A DNA stretch of 64,000 bases, from the NCBI RefSeq assembly GCF_030052815.1, contig NC_079510.1:4902147-4966146 (forward strand). The letters run 5' to 3'. Every line of letters begins with the position of its first letter. Position 1 is the stretch's first letter. A model generated the notes under the pieces. It was given only the letters and a program-made list of their open reading frames with translations. It was not told the DNA's origin and ran no database searches. The DNA comes from Hevea brasiliensis (taxonomy: Eukaryota; Streptophyta; Magnoliopsida; Malpighiales; Euphorbiaceae). The position numbers and the translations under genes are program-made. Below, in pieces: positions 19,095 to 31,133 of this stretch.

Positions 19095-20621
19095 TACTAT
19101 ATTTGCCATTTAGATTGTTTAATATCTTATTTAATTGTGTGATTTGATCAAAAGTTGATTGATTCATTGCTGGTTGCAAAGAATAGGTGGCAGCATGCTT
19201 GGTTGTGCACCATGGTACGCATGGTTTGAGCACCACCATGGTGCGCATGGTATTGATCTTCAATTGTGCAATTGTTGTATGCTTGATGTCCATAATTATG
19301 CCTATGTCTAATTAAATTGTTTAATTAGAATTATAATCACACAATTAAATTTGTTTGAATGTGATTCAAATCTGAATTTTTAAATTTGTTTGAATGTGAT
19401 TCAAATCTGAATTTTTAAATTTGTTTGAATGAGATTCAAATCTGGATTTTTAAGTTGAATATGAGATATTCAATTTAATTTTAGTGTATATGTTTTATTT
19501 AATTGTTAAATGGTGATATACATGATGGATGATCATGGACAATAAAAGACCAATATGATTGGATTTATTTCTTTTATGTTTCTTTGGATTGTAAATTAAT
19601 TAATTTATTTTAGTTTTTGGAATATTTTTGGATTGTAATTTCATTTATTTAGTTCTTGTAAATTCGAATTGATATGCCAAGGATTACTATATAATTAGAT
19701 TGCAAGAAGATCAAGGAGGTTAAGAGCATTAGTGGGACTAGTGGGGGGAATTCAAGATCAAGTGTTGATTATATACTCCTTTAGTAACTCTTGTAATATG
19801 AATGAATAAAATGCACCTAGGAATGCCCTGATTCAATTCTTGGTGGCTTAGAATTGAATCCAAGAATTGAATCCCTTAGAAAGTCCATGATCATACCATA
19901 TTTATATGTTTATCCATGAATGCATGAGATGTATGGGAATGTATGCAAGTATATGATATATGTATACTAATTGGATAATGTGCAAAGTGAGACCATAATA
20001 GTAGTTAGGCCGACCACAAAATCTTCCAAACAAATGATTAAGTTGGAAATGGTATAATTAAAAGTAATTATATTATGGGCCCTCCATTGAGGCAATTATT
20101 TTAAGAAATTTTAAATACTTGCATATGATGCAATTAATTTAAGAGATTTTCTTAAGAATAATTGTTAAGCATGAGATGTTGTAAATATGTAAATGGTTTG
20201 GTGGCCAATAATGGATGTGCTTGAGGACATTAAAATTATTTGCATGTTTACTGGCGCAATAAGATCAACTTAACTAATGCAAGATAAGTCAATAATGGAT
20301 GTGCCTGAGATTTTGAGCATTAGGGGCTAGGTAAAAGGATTGAACCTCACATGAGATGTGATGGGCAAAGAGTTGCTCGTTTATAGTTTATTGTAATTCC
20401 AATAATGGATGTGCTTGAGGATGATCAATAAGATTATAAGAATTCAATCACCCACTAGAAATCCATCCAACTAGGATTTCCATTTTCTACTTTGGAAGTG
20501 TAGGATTTGCTAAGTTAGTGGGAGGACCAATTTGATTAAAAGACCATAATCATTTTGGTTAAATACATGATACATTTACTAATTAATCTGATTATTTTCT
20601 GCAGTTAATTTTCTGATAATA
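19095..20621 (+). other. copia leader with short repeats
   Basis: Non-coding leader between the primer site and gag. It contains three 35-bp tandem units at 19347-19451 (core TTTGAATGTGATTCAAATCT) and three dispersed copies of AATAATGGATGTGCTTGAGG near 20204, 20288 and 20399. The last ~160 bp (from about 20463) are also present, inverted, at 29152-29311. Confidence 0.6.
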
Positions 20622-21542
20622 ATGAGCACGCCACAACTACCACCATCCAATATCCTTGCGAGCATACTTGATCACAATAGGTTGACAGGACCTAATCTTT
20701 CTGATTGGCTAAGAAATTTGAAACTTATCCTGAACCTTAAACATATAGGATATGTTCTAGACTCACAGGTTCTTGGTCCCTTACCTCCAGAGGCCACTCA
20801 AGAGGAACATGAAACTTTGGACAAGTGGAAGGAGCATGATATGAGAGCCAAGTGTTACAAGCTTGTTTCTATGAGTAATGAGTTATAGATGCAGCATAAG
20901 AACATGCAGAGTGCAAATGAGATCCTCCTTCACCTACAAGAGTTGTATGGTGAACATAGCAGGAATGCCAGGCATGAGATATCTAGGCAGCTATTTCGCA
21001 TGAGGATGTCTGAGGGATAAAATGTTGGGGATTATCTCCACAAGATGATTCGGCTTATTGAGCAGCTGGAACATCTTAACTTTAACATGGATTTCCAACT
21101 GCAGACAGATTTTATCCTTCAGTCCCTTCCTGAGTCATTTGGGAATTTTGTAACAAATTTCCATATGACTAAGCAGGAATACACCTTGGCTGGTCTACTT
21201 AACATGTTGGTTATTGCCCAAAAGAATATGCCGAGCAATAAAGGGAAAGAGGTACCTTTGATTACATCTTCTTCTACTAGAAAGTCCAACAAGAAGAAGG
21301 GCAATAAGAAAAAGAAACCTCAAATTCCTGGTCTTTCCAAGAAGATAGCTAAACAGAAAGGGAAGACCAAAGCTGATGGAGGCAAAGAAAAGTGTTTCCA
21401 CTGCCAGAAAGATGGGCACTGGAAAAGGAATTGCCCAGAGTATCTTGCTTCTCTAAAGGACAAAAAGGATACACCTTCAGAAGGTATGTCTATATCTTGT
21501 TATTTAGATATTGATGATGCTCATAGTTCATCTATAGCTTAG
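20622..21542 (+). pseudogene. gag: copia gag, forward copy
   Basis: Starts MSTPQLPPSNILASIL, a copia gag N-terminus, and continues through the gag helical domain to a CCHC knuckle CFHCQKDGHWKRNC at 21393-21434, preceded by a Lys-rich stretch. In-frame stops at 20886 (TAG, Gln in the reverse copy) and about 21018 (TAA, Gln in the reverse copy), plus TAG at 21540 where the reverse copy has Trp, inactivate it. Gag would form the virus-like particle. Confidence 0.85.
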
Positions 21543-22061
21543 GTTTTAGATACTGGTGCCAGTTCTCACATTTCTTATGATATGCAGGAACTAGTAAACA
21601 AAGAGTAGCCATGCGTTCTTGAGATATTAGACTCCGGATTGGCGATGGCTCAACTGTTGAAGCTTTAGCCATAGGATCTAAATCTTTTTACATGTCTGGA
21701 CATATTTTGTGTTTGAATAATATTTTATATGTACCTGATACTTTTAAGAACATCATTTCTATATCTAGTTTGACTAGAAATGACTATGAATTTCAGTTCA
21801 CAGATGATGTTTGCAATATTTATTTTGGAAATAAATATGTTGGCTCGGGTTATATGCATGATGGTCTTTATTATTTGGATAATAATGACAAACACAAATT
21901 GAATGTAAGAGATCTAAATGAATGCAATGCCATGGTGAAAATGAACTCAAGTACAAAATATATTTGGCACTTAAGATTAGGTCATGTTGCAGAAGATAGG
22001 ATTTCAAAACTAGAGAAAATGGGGATTTTATCCTCATTGGGTTCTGAGCCTACTCCAACTT
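21543..22061 (+). pseudogene. copia protease and GAG-pre-integrase region, forward copy, truncated
   Basis: Protease active-site LDTGAS lies at about 21546-21563. A small insertion near 21600 shifts the frame relative to the reverse copy, and the frame resumes at 21692 through the pre-integrase domain with WHLRLGHVAEDRISKL. Coding ends abruptly at 22061 within 'GSEPTPT'; the next base belongs to the inverted copy. Integrase, RT and RNase H of this copy are absent. Confidence 0.85.
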
Positions 22062-22075
22062 ATCTCCCACTAGCA

Positions 22076-23560
22076 CTAAAGCCATTCATTACAATATCTT
22101 AGACCTATCTTCTCAAGATGTCGGCCTAACTGAGCCTGTGACATAGGCTTAGTGAATGGATCAGCTGGATTTTCAGCTGATGCTATTTTCTGCATGGTTA
22201 CATCACCTCGCCCAACTATTTCTCTGATAATGTGATAGCGCCTTTCTATGTGTTTGGATTTCTGGTGAGACCGGGGTTCCTTAGCCTGTATGACTACTCC
22301 ATTATTGTCATAGTGAAGTGGAACTGCTGACTCAATGGAAGGAACTACTGCAAGTTCTGTAACGAACTTCTTTATCCAAACAGCTTCCTTTGTAGCATCT
22401 GATGCAGCAATATACTCAGCCTCTATAGTGGAATCTGCAGTCGTACTCTGTTTGGAACTCTTTTAACTGACTGCACCTCCATTACAAATGAACACATACT
22501 CAGAGGTAGACTTTCTATCATCGATATCTGATTGAAAATTAGAATCAGTATAACCATCCAATTACAAGTCACCACCTCCATAAATCAAGATTAAATCCTT
22601 AGTTCTTCTCAAGTACTTAAGGATATTCTTGACAGCTATCCAATGTTCCAAACCTGGATTGGATTGATACCTGCTAGTCAAACTAACAGCATATGCGATA
22701 TCCGGCCTAGTACACAACATTGCATACATCAAAATTCCAATAGCCGAAGCATATGGAATCCTGGCCATTTTATCTCTTTCTTCAGGAGTCTTAGGAGACA
22801 TCTCTTTAGAAAGGTGGATACCATGTCTCACTGGTAACAATACTCTCTTGGAATCAAGCATGCTAAACCTCTTTAACACCTTTTTCAAGTATAGACTTTG
22901 GGATAAACCAATTATTCTTTTCACTCTATCCCTATAGATGCGAATCCCAAGAATATAGGTTGCCTCCCCTAAGTCTTTCATGGAGAATGTATTTGACAAC
23001 CATACCTTTACAGTTGTCAACATACCTATGTCATTACCCATTAACAAAATGTCATCCATATATAAGATAAGGAAAGTGACAGCACTATCACTAACCTTCT
23101 TATATACACATGGCTCATCCTCATTTTTTATAAAACCAAATGACTTAATGGCTTCATCAAAACGGATGTTTCAACTCCTCGAAGCTTGTGTCAACCCATA
23201 AATGGATCACTTTAGCTTGCAAACTTTGGAACTATCTTGGGATTCAAAACCCCTAAGTTGTTCCATGAAAATGTTTTCTTCAATGTATCCATTGAGAAAA
23301 GCTGTTTTGACATCCATCTGCCAAATCTCATAATCATAGTATGCCGCTATTGCTAATAGAATTCTAATTGATTTAAGCATGACAACAGGCAAGAAAGTCT
23401 CATCATAGTCGATTCCTTGCCTTTGGTGAAACCCTTTCGCTACTAGCCTTGCTTTATAGGTCTATATCTTTCCATCAAAATTAATTTTCTTCTTGAAACC
23501 CCATTTGTTCCCTATAGGTACAATACCTTCAGGTGGGTCAACAAGATCCCAAACTTGATT
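22076..23560 (-). pseudogene. pol: copia reverse transcriptase and RNase H, reverse copy
   Basis: RT motifs: [14 protein letters not shown] near 23300, catalytic YMDDILL near 23055, then LGIRIYRD and RPDIAYAV. RNase H follows with TDSNF, EAEYIAASDATKEA and DNNG, ending with YCNEWL and TAG at 22078-22076. The frame is shared with the integrase linker upstream and is interrupted by several stops (for example at 23461, 23204, 23173, 22559 and near 22463), most explicable by one transition in a Gln or Trp codon. Confidence 0.87.
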
Positions 23561-24716
23561 CTAATACATGGAATCAATCTCGGATTTCATAGCTTCAATC
23601 CATTTTGAAGAGTCTATATCTGATATAACTTCTTCATAGGTAAGTGGATCATCTCCATGATCTACTTCTTCATGAATAAACAACTCTTGTTCATTTTCAT
23701 GAAGGAAACCATATCTCTCTGGTGGGTGAGAAACCCTGGTTGATCTACGAGGAATAGCTATAGATGTTTCATCAATAGGTATAGGTTGACTAGATGGATC
23801 TATATCCATCTGATCTGTTGGTTGGTCAGAATTCTCCAATTCTAACTCTATTTGCCTTCCTTTGCCTCCTTCTTGAACAAACTGTTGTTCAAGAAATGTG
23901 GCATCTCTACTTATCACAATCTTTTGTGATGTAGGCAAATAAAAATAATATCCAAAACTCTCTTTTAGATATCCAACAAATCGACCTTTTTCTGATCTGG
24001 TTTCTAATTTATCAGTCTTCAGCTTTTTGATATAAGCTGGACAACCCCAAATCTTAACATGCTTAAGACTTGGTTTTCTTCCATGCCATATCTCATAAGG
24101 TGTGGAAGATACTGATTTTGATGGAATCCTATTTAGAATATGCGAAGCTGATTTTAATGCAAATCCCCAAAAGGAGATTTGCATATCAGTATAACTAATC
24201 ATACTATGTACCATATCTTTTAGGGTACGATTTCTCCTTTCAGATACACCATTCAGTGGTGGTATTCCTGGAGGAGTCAGCGGGGAAACAATGCTCTTTC
24301 AAGTATTCATCAAATTCACTATTCAAGTATTTACCTACACGATCTGATCGAAGAGCTTTAATACTTTTTCCTGTTTGATTTTCTACTTCAGATTTAAATT
24401 CTTTGAACTTTTCAAAGGATTCATATTTGTATTTCATCAAATACAAATACCCAAACCTTGATTTATCATCAGTAAAGGTAATAAAGTAATGAAAACCACC
24501 TCTAGCCATTTCTTTAAATGGGCTACATACATCACTATGTATTAGCTCCAAAATATTTTTAGCTCTTAGCCCTTGTCCAACAAAGGGTGATCTAGTCATT
24601 TTGCTCTGAAGGCAGGATTCACAAGTTGGAGTAGGCTCAGAACCCAATGAGGATAAAATCCCCATTTTCTCCAGTTTTGCAATCCTATCTTCTGCAACAT
24701 GACCTAATCTTAAGTG
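23561..24716 (-). pseudogene. copia integrase, reverse copy
   Basis: After the pre-integrase CESCLQSKMTR segment comes the integrase core: first Asp in IHSDVCSP (near 24560), second in LRSDRVGKY (near 24340), where plants usually have LRSDRGGEY, and Glu in the SERRNR segment near 24235. A frameshift near 24270 separates the second Asp from the Glu. The C-terminal part (WGCPAYIKK, GRFVGYLKES, DATFLEQQF) is open to the TAG at 23561. A stop replaces Trp at 24717. Confidence 0.85.
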
Positions 24717-25197
24717 TTAAATATATTTTGTACTTAAGTTGATTTTCACCATGGCATTGCATTCATTTAGATCACTTGCATTCAATTTGTGTTTGTTATT
24801 ATTATCCAAATAATAAAGACCATCATGCATATAACCCGAGCCAACATATTTATTTCCAAAATAAATATTGCAAACATCATCTGTGAACTGAAATTCATAG
24901 CCATTTCCAGTTAAACTAGATATAGAAATGATGTTCTTAAAAGCATCAGGTACATATAAAATATTATTCAAATACAAAACATGTCCAAATATGTAAAAAG
25001 ATTTAGATCCTATGGCTAAAGCTTCAACAGTTGAGCTATCACCAATCCGGAGTCTAACATCTTGAGAATGCAAGCTGCTATTGTTTTCTAGTTCCTGTAT
25101 ATCATAAGAAATGTGAGAACTGGCACCAGTATCTAAAACCCAAGTTGTAGATGAACTATGAGCATCATCAACATCTAAATAATAAGATATAGACATA
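24717..25197 (-). pseudogene. copia protease and pre-integrase region, reverse copy
   Basis: Protease DTGASSHIS lies near 25135-25110, followed by the LYVPDAFKNIISISSL segment. Open to a TAA at 24717 that replaces the Trp of the WHLRLGH motif. Better preserved than the forward copy, which carries a frameshift here. Confidence 0.82.
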
Positions 25198-25755
25198 CCT
25201 TCTGAAGGTGTATCCTTCTTGTCCTTCAGAGAAGCAAGATACTCTGGGCAATTCCTTTTCCAGTGCCCATCTTTCTGGCAGTGGAAACACTTTCCTTTGC
25301 CTCCATCAGCTTTGGTCTTCCCTTTCTGTTTAGCTATCTTCTTGGAAGGACTAGGAATTTAAGGTTTCTTTTTCTTATTGCCCTTCCTCTTGTTGGACTT
25401 TCTAGTAGAAGAAGATGCAATCAAAGCTACCTTTCCCTTTATTACCCGGCATATTCTTTTGGGCAATAACCAGCATGTTAAGTAGACTAGCCAAGGTGTA
25501 TTCCTGCTTAGTCATATGGAAATTTGTTACAAAATTCCAAATGACTCGGGAAGGGACTGAAGGATCAAATCCATCTGCAATTGGAAATCCCTGTTAAAGT
25601 CAAGATGTTCCAGCTGCTCAATAAGCTGAATCATCTTGTGGATATGAGCCTCAACATTTTGTCCCTCAGACATCCTCATGCGAAATAGCTGCCTAGATAT
25701 CTCATACCTGGCATTCCTGCTATGTTCACCATATAACTCTTGCAGGTGAAGGAGG
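25198..25755 (-). pseudogene. gag: copia gag, C-terminal part, reverse copy
   Basis: Continues gag from the solo LTR boundary (ILLHLQELYGEHSRNAR) to the CCHC knuckle CFHCQKDGHWKRNC near 25290-25245. A one-base deletion near 25535 and stops near 25360-25390 break it. Confidence 0.8.
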
Positions 25756-25760
25756 ATCTT
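25756..25760 (+). repeat. target-site duplicate of the solo LTR, left
   Basis: ATCTT, matching ATCTC at 28850-28854 except for one transition. The empty site GGAGGATCTC is preserved in the forward copia copy. Confidence 0.7.
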
Positions 25761-28700
25761 TGTGACACCCCTTACCCGTGTACAGTATATCCGACTAAGC
25801 AATGTCACACGGTGTACCGACACACTCTATTTTACCTTAATTAATTTTTATCATGGTTTTGAATATAACTCGTGAAATATTATTTATTTAAGTCATTTAT
25901 TGAAATTATAATTTATTTGAGGTTCCGAAGATTTTAAAGAAAATCCGGCAGAGTACCGGCTGAAAATGGAGAAAACAGTTCTTCGGAACCTGTGAAAAAC
26001 ACTTCCAATAACTATATTCAATCATCTCAAACTCCAATAATCATCAAAATCTCAACAATTTTCAATTTCAGTTCTCAATCATCCATCACATGTGGTAATC
26101 AAGTATAAATCACAATAAACATTCTCTTTTCCATTTGCAAACACAATTCTCATTATTTACATGATCATCAAAATACATTTCATAAGTTCAACTACAAATG
26201 AGAAAATGAAAATTTAGTTACAAAATACCAAAATGACACCTAGTGTCCTACCAATGCACTGCAGGTGGTGAGGTGACACGGACACTGTGCAGAGCTGCAG
26301 GATGGACTCACCCAGTCTGTGGTCTACTGGGCTCTCGATCAGTTTCTCCAGAACCTATGCGTGGCAAAGGCAACGCGCTAAGCAATAATGCTTAGTGGTG
26401 CAATAATAAAATAAAAGGAAATAGCAGAAAATAAATATGTATTGAATGTGTATGTTTAATTTGTTTTGTATTTGTATATCCATTTATTTCATTAACTTTG
26501 TCCACTTTCATTCATTTAGTTGCCCAAGTAACCTATACTAGACGACTGGACTGGATAAACGGGTAAACTGGCACTGGGTATCAAGTACCTCGGGCCGTCA
26601 CACCATCGGTCACATATGCATCTCCCGGCAAATGTAATGCCTAACAAGCTGTGATAACATCAGGCACAAGGCCAAAGCTCAATACAAGGTCAGAATGGCT
26701 AAAAGCCATAAAATCACAGAATGGCTTATTGCCATGTGCAGTATTGCTAACTGAACCCTATTGGCATGCCAAACTATCCAAACCAATCTTATTAGGTATA
26801 CTAGGGCATTTGAAACTTTTAAATTCTTCAATTTGTGAATTTCAAGTTTTGGTGTCACTATTCACCCCATTGGTCAACAAAAATGTTGACTTTTGGATAG
26901 AAAATAGGTATATTGGTTTTGACACTCCCAACATACCACATTTTGCATTTAAAACTTGCTGGAATTAACCCCTAAATCCATTTCCAAACCTAAAACCTAG
27001 AGAGCAGAATTTTCAGTTTTTGTGACCCAACTTTACTGTTCCATTGGGCCCTGTTGTAGTGGGAATTTGAGAAAATGGTAAACATGAAAGTTGTTCCTTA
27101 TTTTGTCTAGTTGAATTTTCTTTTTTGAATCACTCTATTTAGAGTTTTTTAGCTCCAGATATGGTCCAAAAACCACAGCTGGCCGGATTGCCAAAACTGC
27201 AGAATTACCAAATCTACAGTACCATGAACAGTGACTGTGATTGCATTTTTGAATAGGTTCTGGCCATAATTTGGGGTAGGTTTCTTCACAAAAGTTGTTT
27301 TTCTATGTCTTAACTTGTTGCTGTAAAAATTTCAGGTCAATTGACCATATCTACAGTGAGTTATGGCCTTACTGTTCATTTGGTCATTTCTGCAGGTGTT
27401 GTTGCAGGGTATCCGGATTGGGGCCAACTTTTGGTCCTCTTGCTTTGGTCTTTTGGGCATGGTTTCTTCAGCAAAAATGTGCCATTATAAGTCTAGTTTC
27501 ATGTCCAATTGGCCAAACACCAATTGGACCAACACAGCCAAAGATATGGCAGTCCAAGTGGGCTGGAATTCCAGCCACCCTGCTACACTCACAAGGCAGC
27601 CTACCATTTCAGTTTGTAACACTCTAATGCACCTCAAATTATGGTCAACTTACCTCAAATGGTCACTAATTGACCATTAGAATGTTCTTTAACCATTTCA
27701 TAAGCCAAGTCCACATTTTACTCCCAAAACCCTAGTTCAAATTCATGGTTTACACAATTTACCTTAGTTAGCTACTAATTCATTATTCTTATGTTTATAA
27801 ACTTCAAATATGATTTCTAGTTCACTCCAAGTTCATCAAAAATACTCATTCCTATTCCTTCAATAGGGCTACCGAAATCCATAGTATGTATACACATAAT
27901 TTTTGTTCACTTAAGTTACAAATTCTTACTCAATTCAAGTTACTAACATGGAAAATAAAAGTTTTAAGTAGATAGGTGCACTAACCTCACTTGAGAGCTT
28001 TTCAAGAGCTCAAATTCTTCACTTTCTTCTCTTCTTCTTACTATCAATCTTCTTCTCAAGGTGAAATAATTAATTTTTGTACTTAGAGGGTAGGGAAATA
28101 TGGTGGAAATGATGGAAATCTAAAGCTTGAAAAAGCTTTAATGGTGGGTGGCTATGGGAATGGGTTTCGGCCAACAATGGAAGAGGAAGAAGATGACTCT
28201 AAGTTTTGTTGAAATAGATTTGTTTTTATCCCATTAAAAGTGTTTGTCTAATTCCAATTGGTTAGAAATTTTAATTAGTTTATTTATGACATCATGCTAA
28301 TGTAATAATTAACTTATTATATTTCATTTTCTTTTCTTTCCTTTTTTACTCATTTTTAATTAATTTTTTATCAACATTAATTCATATTTTATGTCATATT
28401 AATTATTTACTCAACTGGACAAGTCGGCCAAAAATCACCTCTGAAGGCGAAATGACCAAAATGCCCTCCGTTCGGCTTAACAGGTCAAAATTGTCTGTAC
28501 CGATTGAAAAATTTTTCTAAATATTTTCTTGGCATTCTAATGCCATAGGAACCTCAATGACCCTTCTCTGGAGTCCCAAAAATTATTTTATAATTTTTCC
28601 CCCAGGTCTAGGGTTCCTAGTTGCGAGAACCGCAATTTCCCTCTGGTTACCCATCGCTTGGGCACCGGCTCATTTGACTTGGTTGTATTTTATTTCTAAA

Positions 28701-28849
28701 ATTTTTCCTAAATTTTTCTTATTAATATTTGAGTTAATTATGGTTCTTGACTTTAGTTTAAATATTTTTCCGGACGTTCTAGCTGTCCGGACCGACACCG
28801 GTCGCCGGAACAGTAGAATGTACGGAGCGGCTACCGGGAGGGTGTTACA
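25761..28849 (+). repeat. solo LTR of a Tekay/Del-like gypsy element (3.09 kb) inside copia gag
   Basis: Starts TGTGACACCC and ends GGTGTTACA, near-perfect terminal inverted repeats, flanked by ATCTT/ATCTC. Related to the LTRs at 31134-34633 and 36907-40453 through shared blocks such as ACCCATCGCT and the GTAGAATGTACGG-type end. No internal region follows, so it is best read as a solo LTR. The ORFs inside (for example near 26651, 27295 and 28557) match nothing I know and are taken as chance. Confidence 0.85.
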
Positions 28850-28854
28850 ATCTC
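28850..28854 (+). repeat. target-site duplicate of the solo LTR, right
   Basis: ATCTC, continuous with the copia gag sequence CACTTGCACTC beyond it. Confidence 0.7.
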
Positions 28855-29151
28855 ACTTGCACTCTGCATGTTCTCATGCTACTTCTGTAAGTCATTACTC
28901 ATAGAAGCAAGTATGTAACACTTGGCTCTCATATCATGCTCCTTCCACTTGTCCAAAGTTTCATGTTCCTCTTGAGTGGCCTTTGGAGGTAAGAGACTAG
29001 GAACCTGTGAGTCTAGAACATATCCTATATGTTCAAGGTTCAGGACAAGTTTCAAATTTCTTATCCAATCAGAAAGATTAGGTCCTGTCAACCTATTGTG
29101 ATCAAGTATGCTCGCAAGGATATTGGATGTTGGTGGTTGTGGCATACTCAT
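28855..29151 (-). pseudogene. gag: copia gag, N-terminal part, reverse copy
   Basis: MSMPQPPTSNILASIL at 29151 matches the forward gag start. The frame is open to a TAG at 28879, just before the solo LTR that splits gag. Confidence 0.83.
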
Positions 29152-29311
29152 TATTATCAGAAAATTAACTACAGAAAATAACCAGATTAATTAGTAAATA
29201 TATCATGTATTTAACCAAAATGATTATGGTCTTTTAATCAAATTGGTCCTCCCACTAACGTAGCGAATCCTACACTTCCAAAGTAGAAAACGAAAATCCT
29301 AGTTGGATGGA

Positions 29312-31133
29312 TAACAAAACAATAGTAGAGGACAGGATAGGACAAGATAGGTATAGTTGTAATTATAAGTTATTAAAAAGTACAAGGATTAGAGGAGTGA
29401 TCGTTGGTAAGACTAGAGTTAGTCTGCAAGAATCTATCAATACTTTATCTACTGGAACATAGCAGAGTATAAGGGACACTAAACAAATGATCATAAGTAT
29501 GGAGGAAAAATGGAGAATAAGAAGAGATTATAAATTCTAAGATGATATATCGGGTAGGACAACAGTACAACAAAGGGTAGGTGCAACTGATATCTTATCA
29601 TAAAGCAAAATAGTTGCAAAGAGATGATGAAAATTGAAAAGGAAGACTAAGGGGTAAGAGCTTGTTAATTAAATAATGGTGTACTATAAATTATAAGAAA
29701 AGATTTCTCTTTTTTTTTTTCTAAATTAGCTCGTGTTTCGGTTCTAAGAGATTGTTTTAAGAAGGGAGGCTGTGTTAAGGTGACTAATCAATTGAGAATT
29801 TGATGGGCACTAGTACGTACACAATATCCTGAGGCAAAAATAATGATAAGTGCATACGTAATATCAAGAATGAAAGAGGATTAAGAGATGTGGCTATATC
29901 AAGAAAAATGAATGCATAAAGTATCTTGTCTGGGATTGTGGTACAACACACATTTTCCACGACGATGACAATTCAGGTGGAACTTATAAGTTCAAGGATA
30001 CTTATCTAACCATGAAGAGCAATTTGCTACAAAGGATAATAGGGAACGATAATATTTGTGGGTCATGTTAGGAAGGAGGTACAGGAAGAATCATCTATGG
30101 TGAATTACCTGTGTCCTATAATATGAGTGGTAGGTTAGTATAATAGTATGGTGCTATGTAGTGGATGTGCTAGTGGGAACAAATTATAAAGTTAAAATTC
30201 TGGAAGTAATAGAGTTAATGATCAAGTTAGGATTAAGAAATAATAAAAAGATTAAAGTTAATATTGATGGGATGGATATCTTCAAAGAAAAGGCACAAAG
30301 TGAGAAAAGATAAAATAAAAAAAAAAAGGACTAGTATGAGAGGTACACTAAGGGATGTTTGGGATGAGTTCTGGTATATTGGCAGTGAACGAAGCAGTGA
30401 AGGCTTGATTCAAGTGCCAATGTGTTGTAAAGTACGTCAGATCGTAAGAAGTTTCAAGCAGAAGTCAAGGAACTCCCTTTTCAAGAAAGGAGTAGAATAT
30501 GATAGGTTGTGTTGACTGGATAGCTCAAGAATACATAAACTATCCCCATGTCAGAACAGAGACCTAGTTTACTTTCCGATGTTGATAAATGGTGTAAGAA
30601 ATGTTTGGCATTTGGATGGAACTTTATACAGCCGGTTACCTATGAGATATGTAGGAGTTGGTACAAGGACCTTGTTAGTGGCATGAAGTAAGTGGGAAGT
30701 TCACAATATCACGGAAATAAGTAGTACAGGTGCTTTTGCACGGAGAAATTCTTGCTAAAGCTTCAATGGCCTACAGAATCAGAAATCACCTCGGGTAAGG
30801 TACGTGTAAAAGTAGTTATTTCAGAAAGGCACTTCATGGGACTTTGTAAAGCAGACAATATGAGTCACATCTTCGCACCACAGAGATTTGTAATAAAATA
30901 TAACAAAGACTAATATTACAAGTTATTACACTAGAGTGCAGAGCAAGCATAAAGGGTACTAGAGACGATAGAAAAAGGTCAACGAGTAATAAAGGTAAGA
31001 GTTTTGCTACAAAATGATGATGACAGCTAGGACACTATAGCAGAGTTAGAGAGCAGTAGAATGTGATCTATGGCATATAAAGAGTTTGAAGAATAAAGTA
31101 TTTTAACCATCTCTGCATAGCTGGAGGGGTAAA
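29312..31133 (+). mobile_element. decayed Tekay/Del-like internal region, middle part
   Basis: Begins abruptly where copia leader homology stops. AT-rich, full of stops, longest ORF 83 codons without a recognisable domain. By position it should be pol and 3' UTR of the old element whose 3' LTR begins at 34726. I cannot name any domain in it. Confidence 0.35.

Larger units (their letters stand above)
22062..29311 (-). mobile_element. reverse-oriented Ty1/copia copy, lacking both LTRs, split by a solo LTR
   Basis: Minus-strand order from right to left: leader remnant (29311-29152), gag (29151-28855, then 25755-25198), protease/pre-integrase, integrase, RT, RNase H, and a polypurine tract AGTGGGAGAT at 22071-22062. 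Its 3' LTR is missing exactly at the polypurine tract, where the forward copy begins. Its 5' LTR is missing too: homology to the forward copy's leader stops at about 29311. Related to the forward copy but clearly diverged (about one base in ten in the stretch compared by eye). Confidence 0.85.

Noticed and set aside
18621..19293. Minus-strand ORFs of 71-79 codons in the copia LTR and leader
   Set aside because: They are antisense to the LTR/primer-site region with no motif.
26651..28904. ORFs of 105-115 codons in the solo LTR (26651, 27295, 27363, 28557)
   Set aside because: No recognisable domain, not seen in the related LTRs at 31134 and 36907, and located in U3/R-type sequence.
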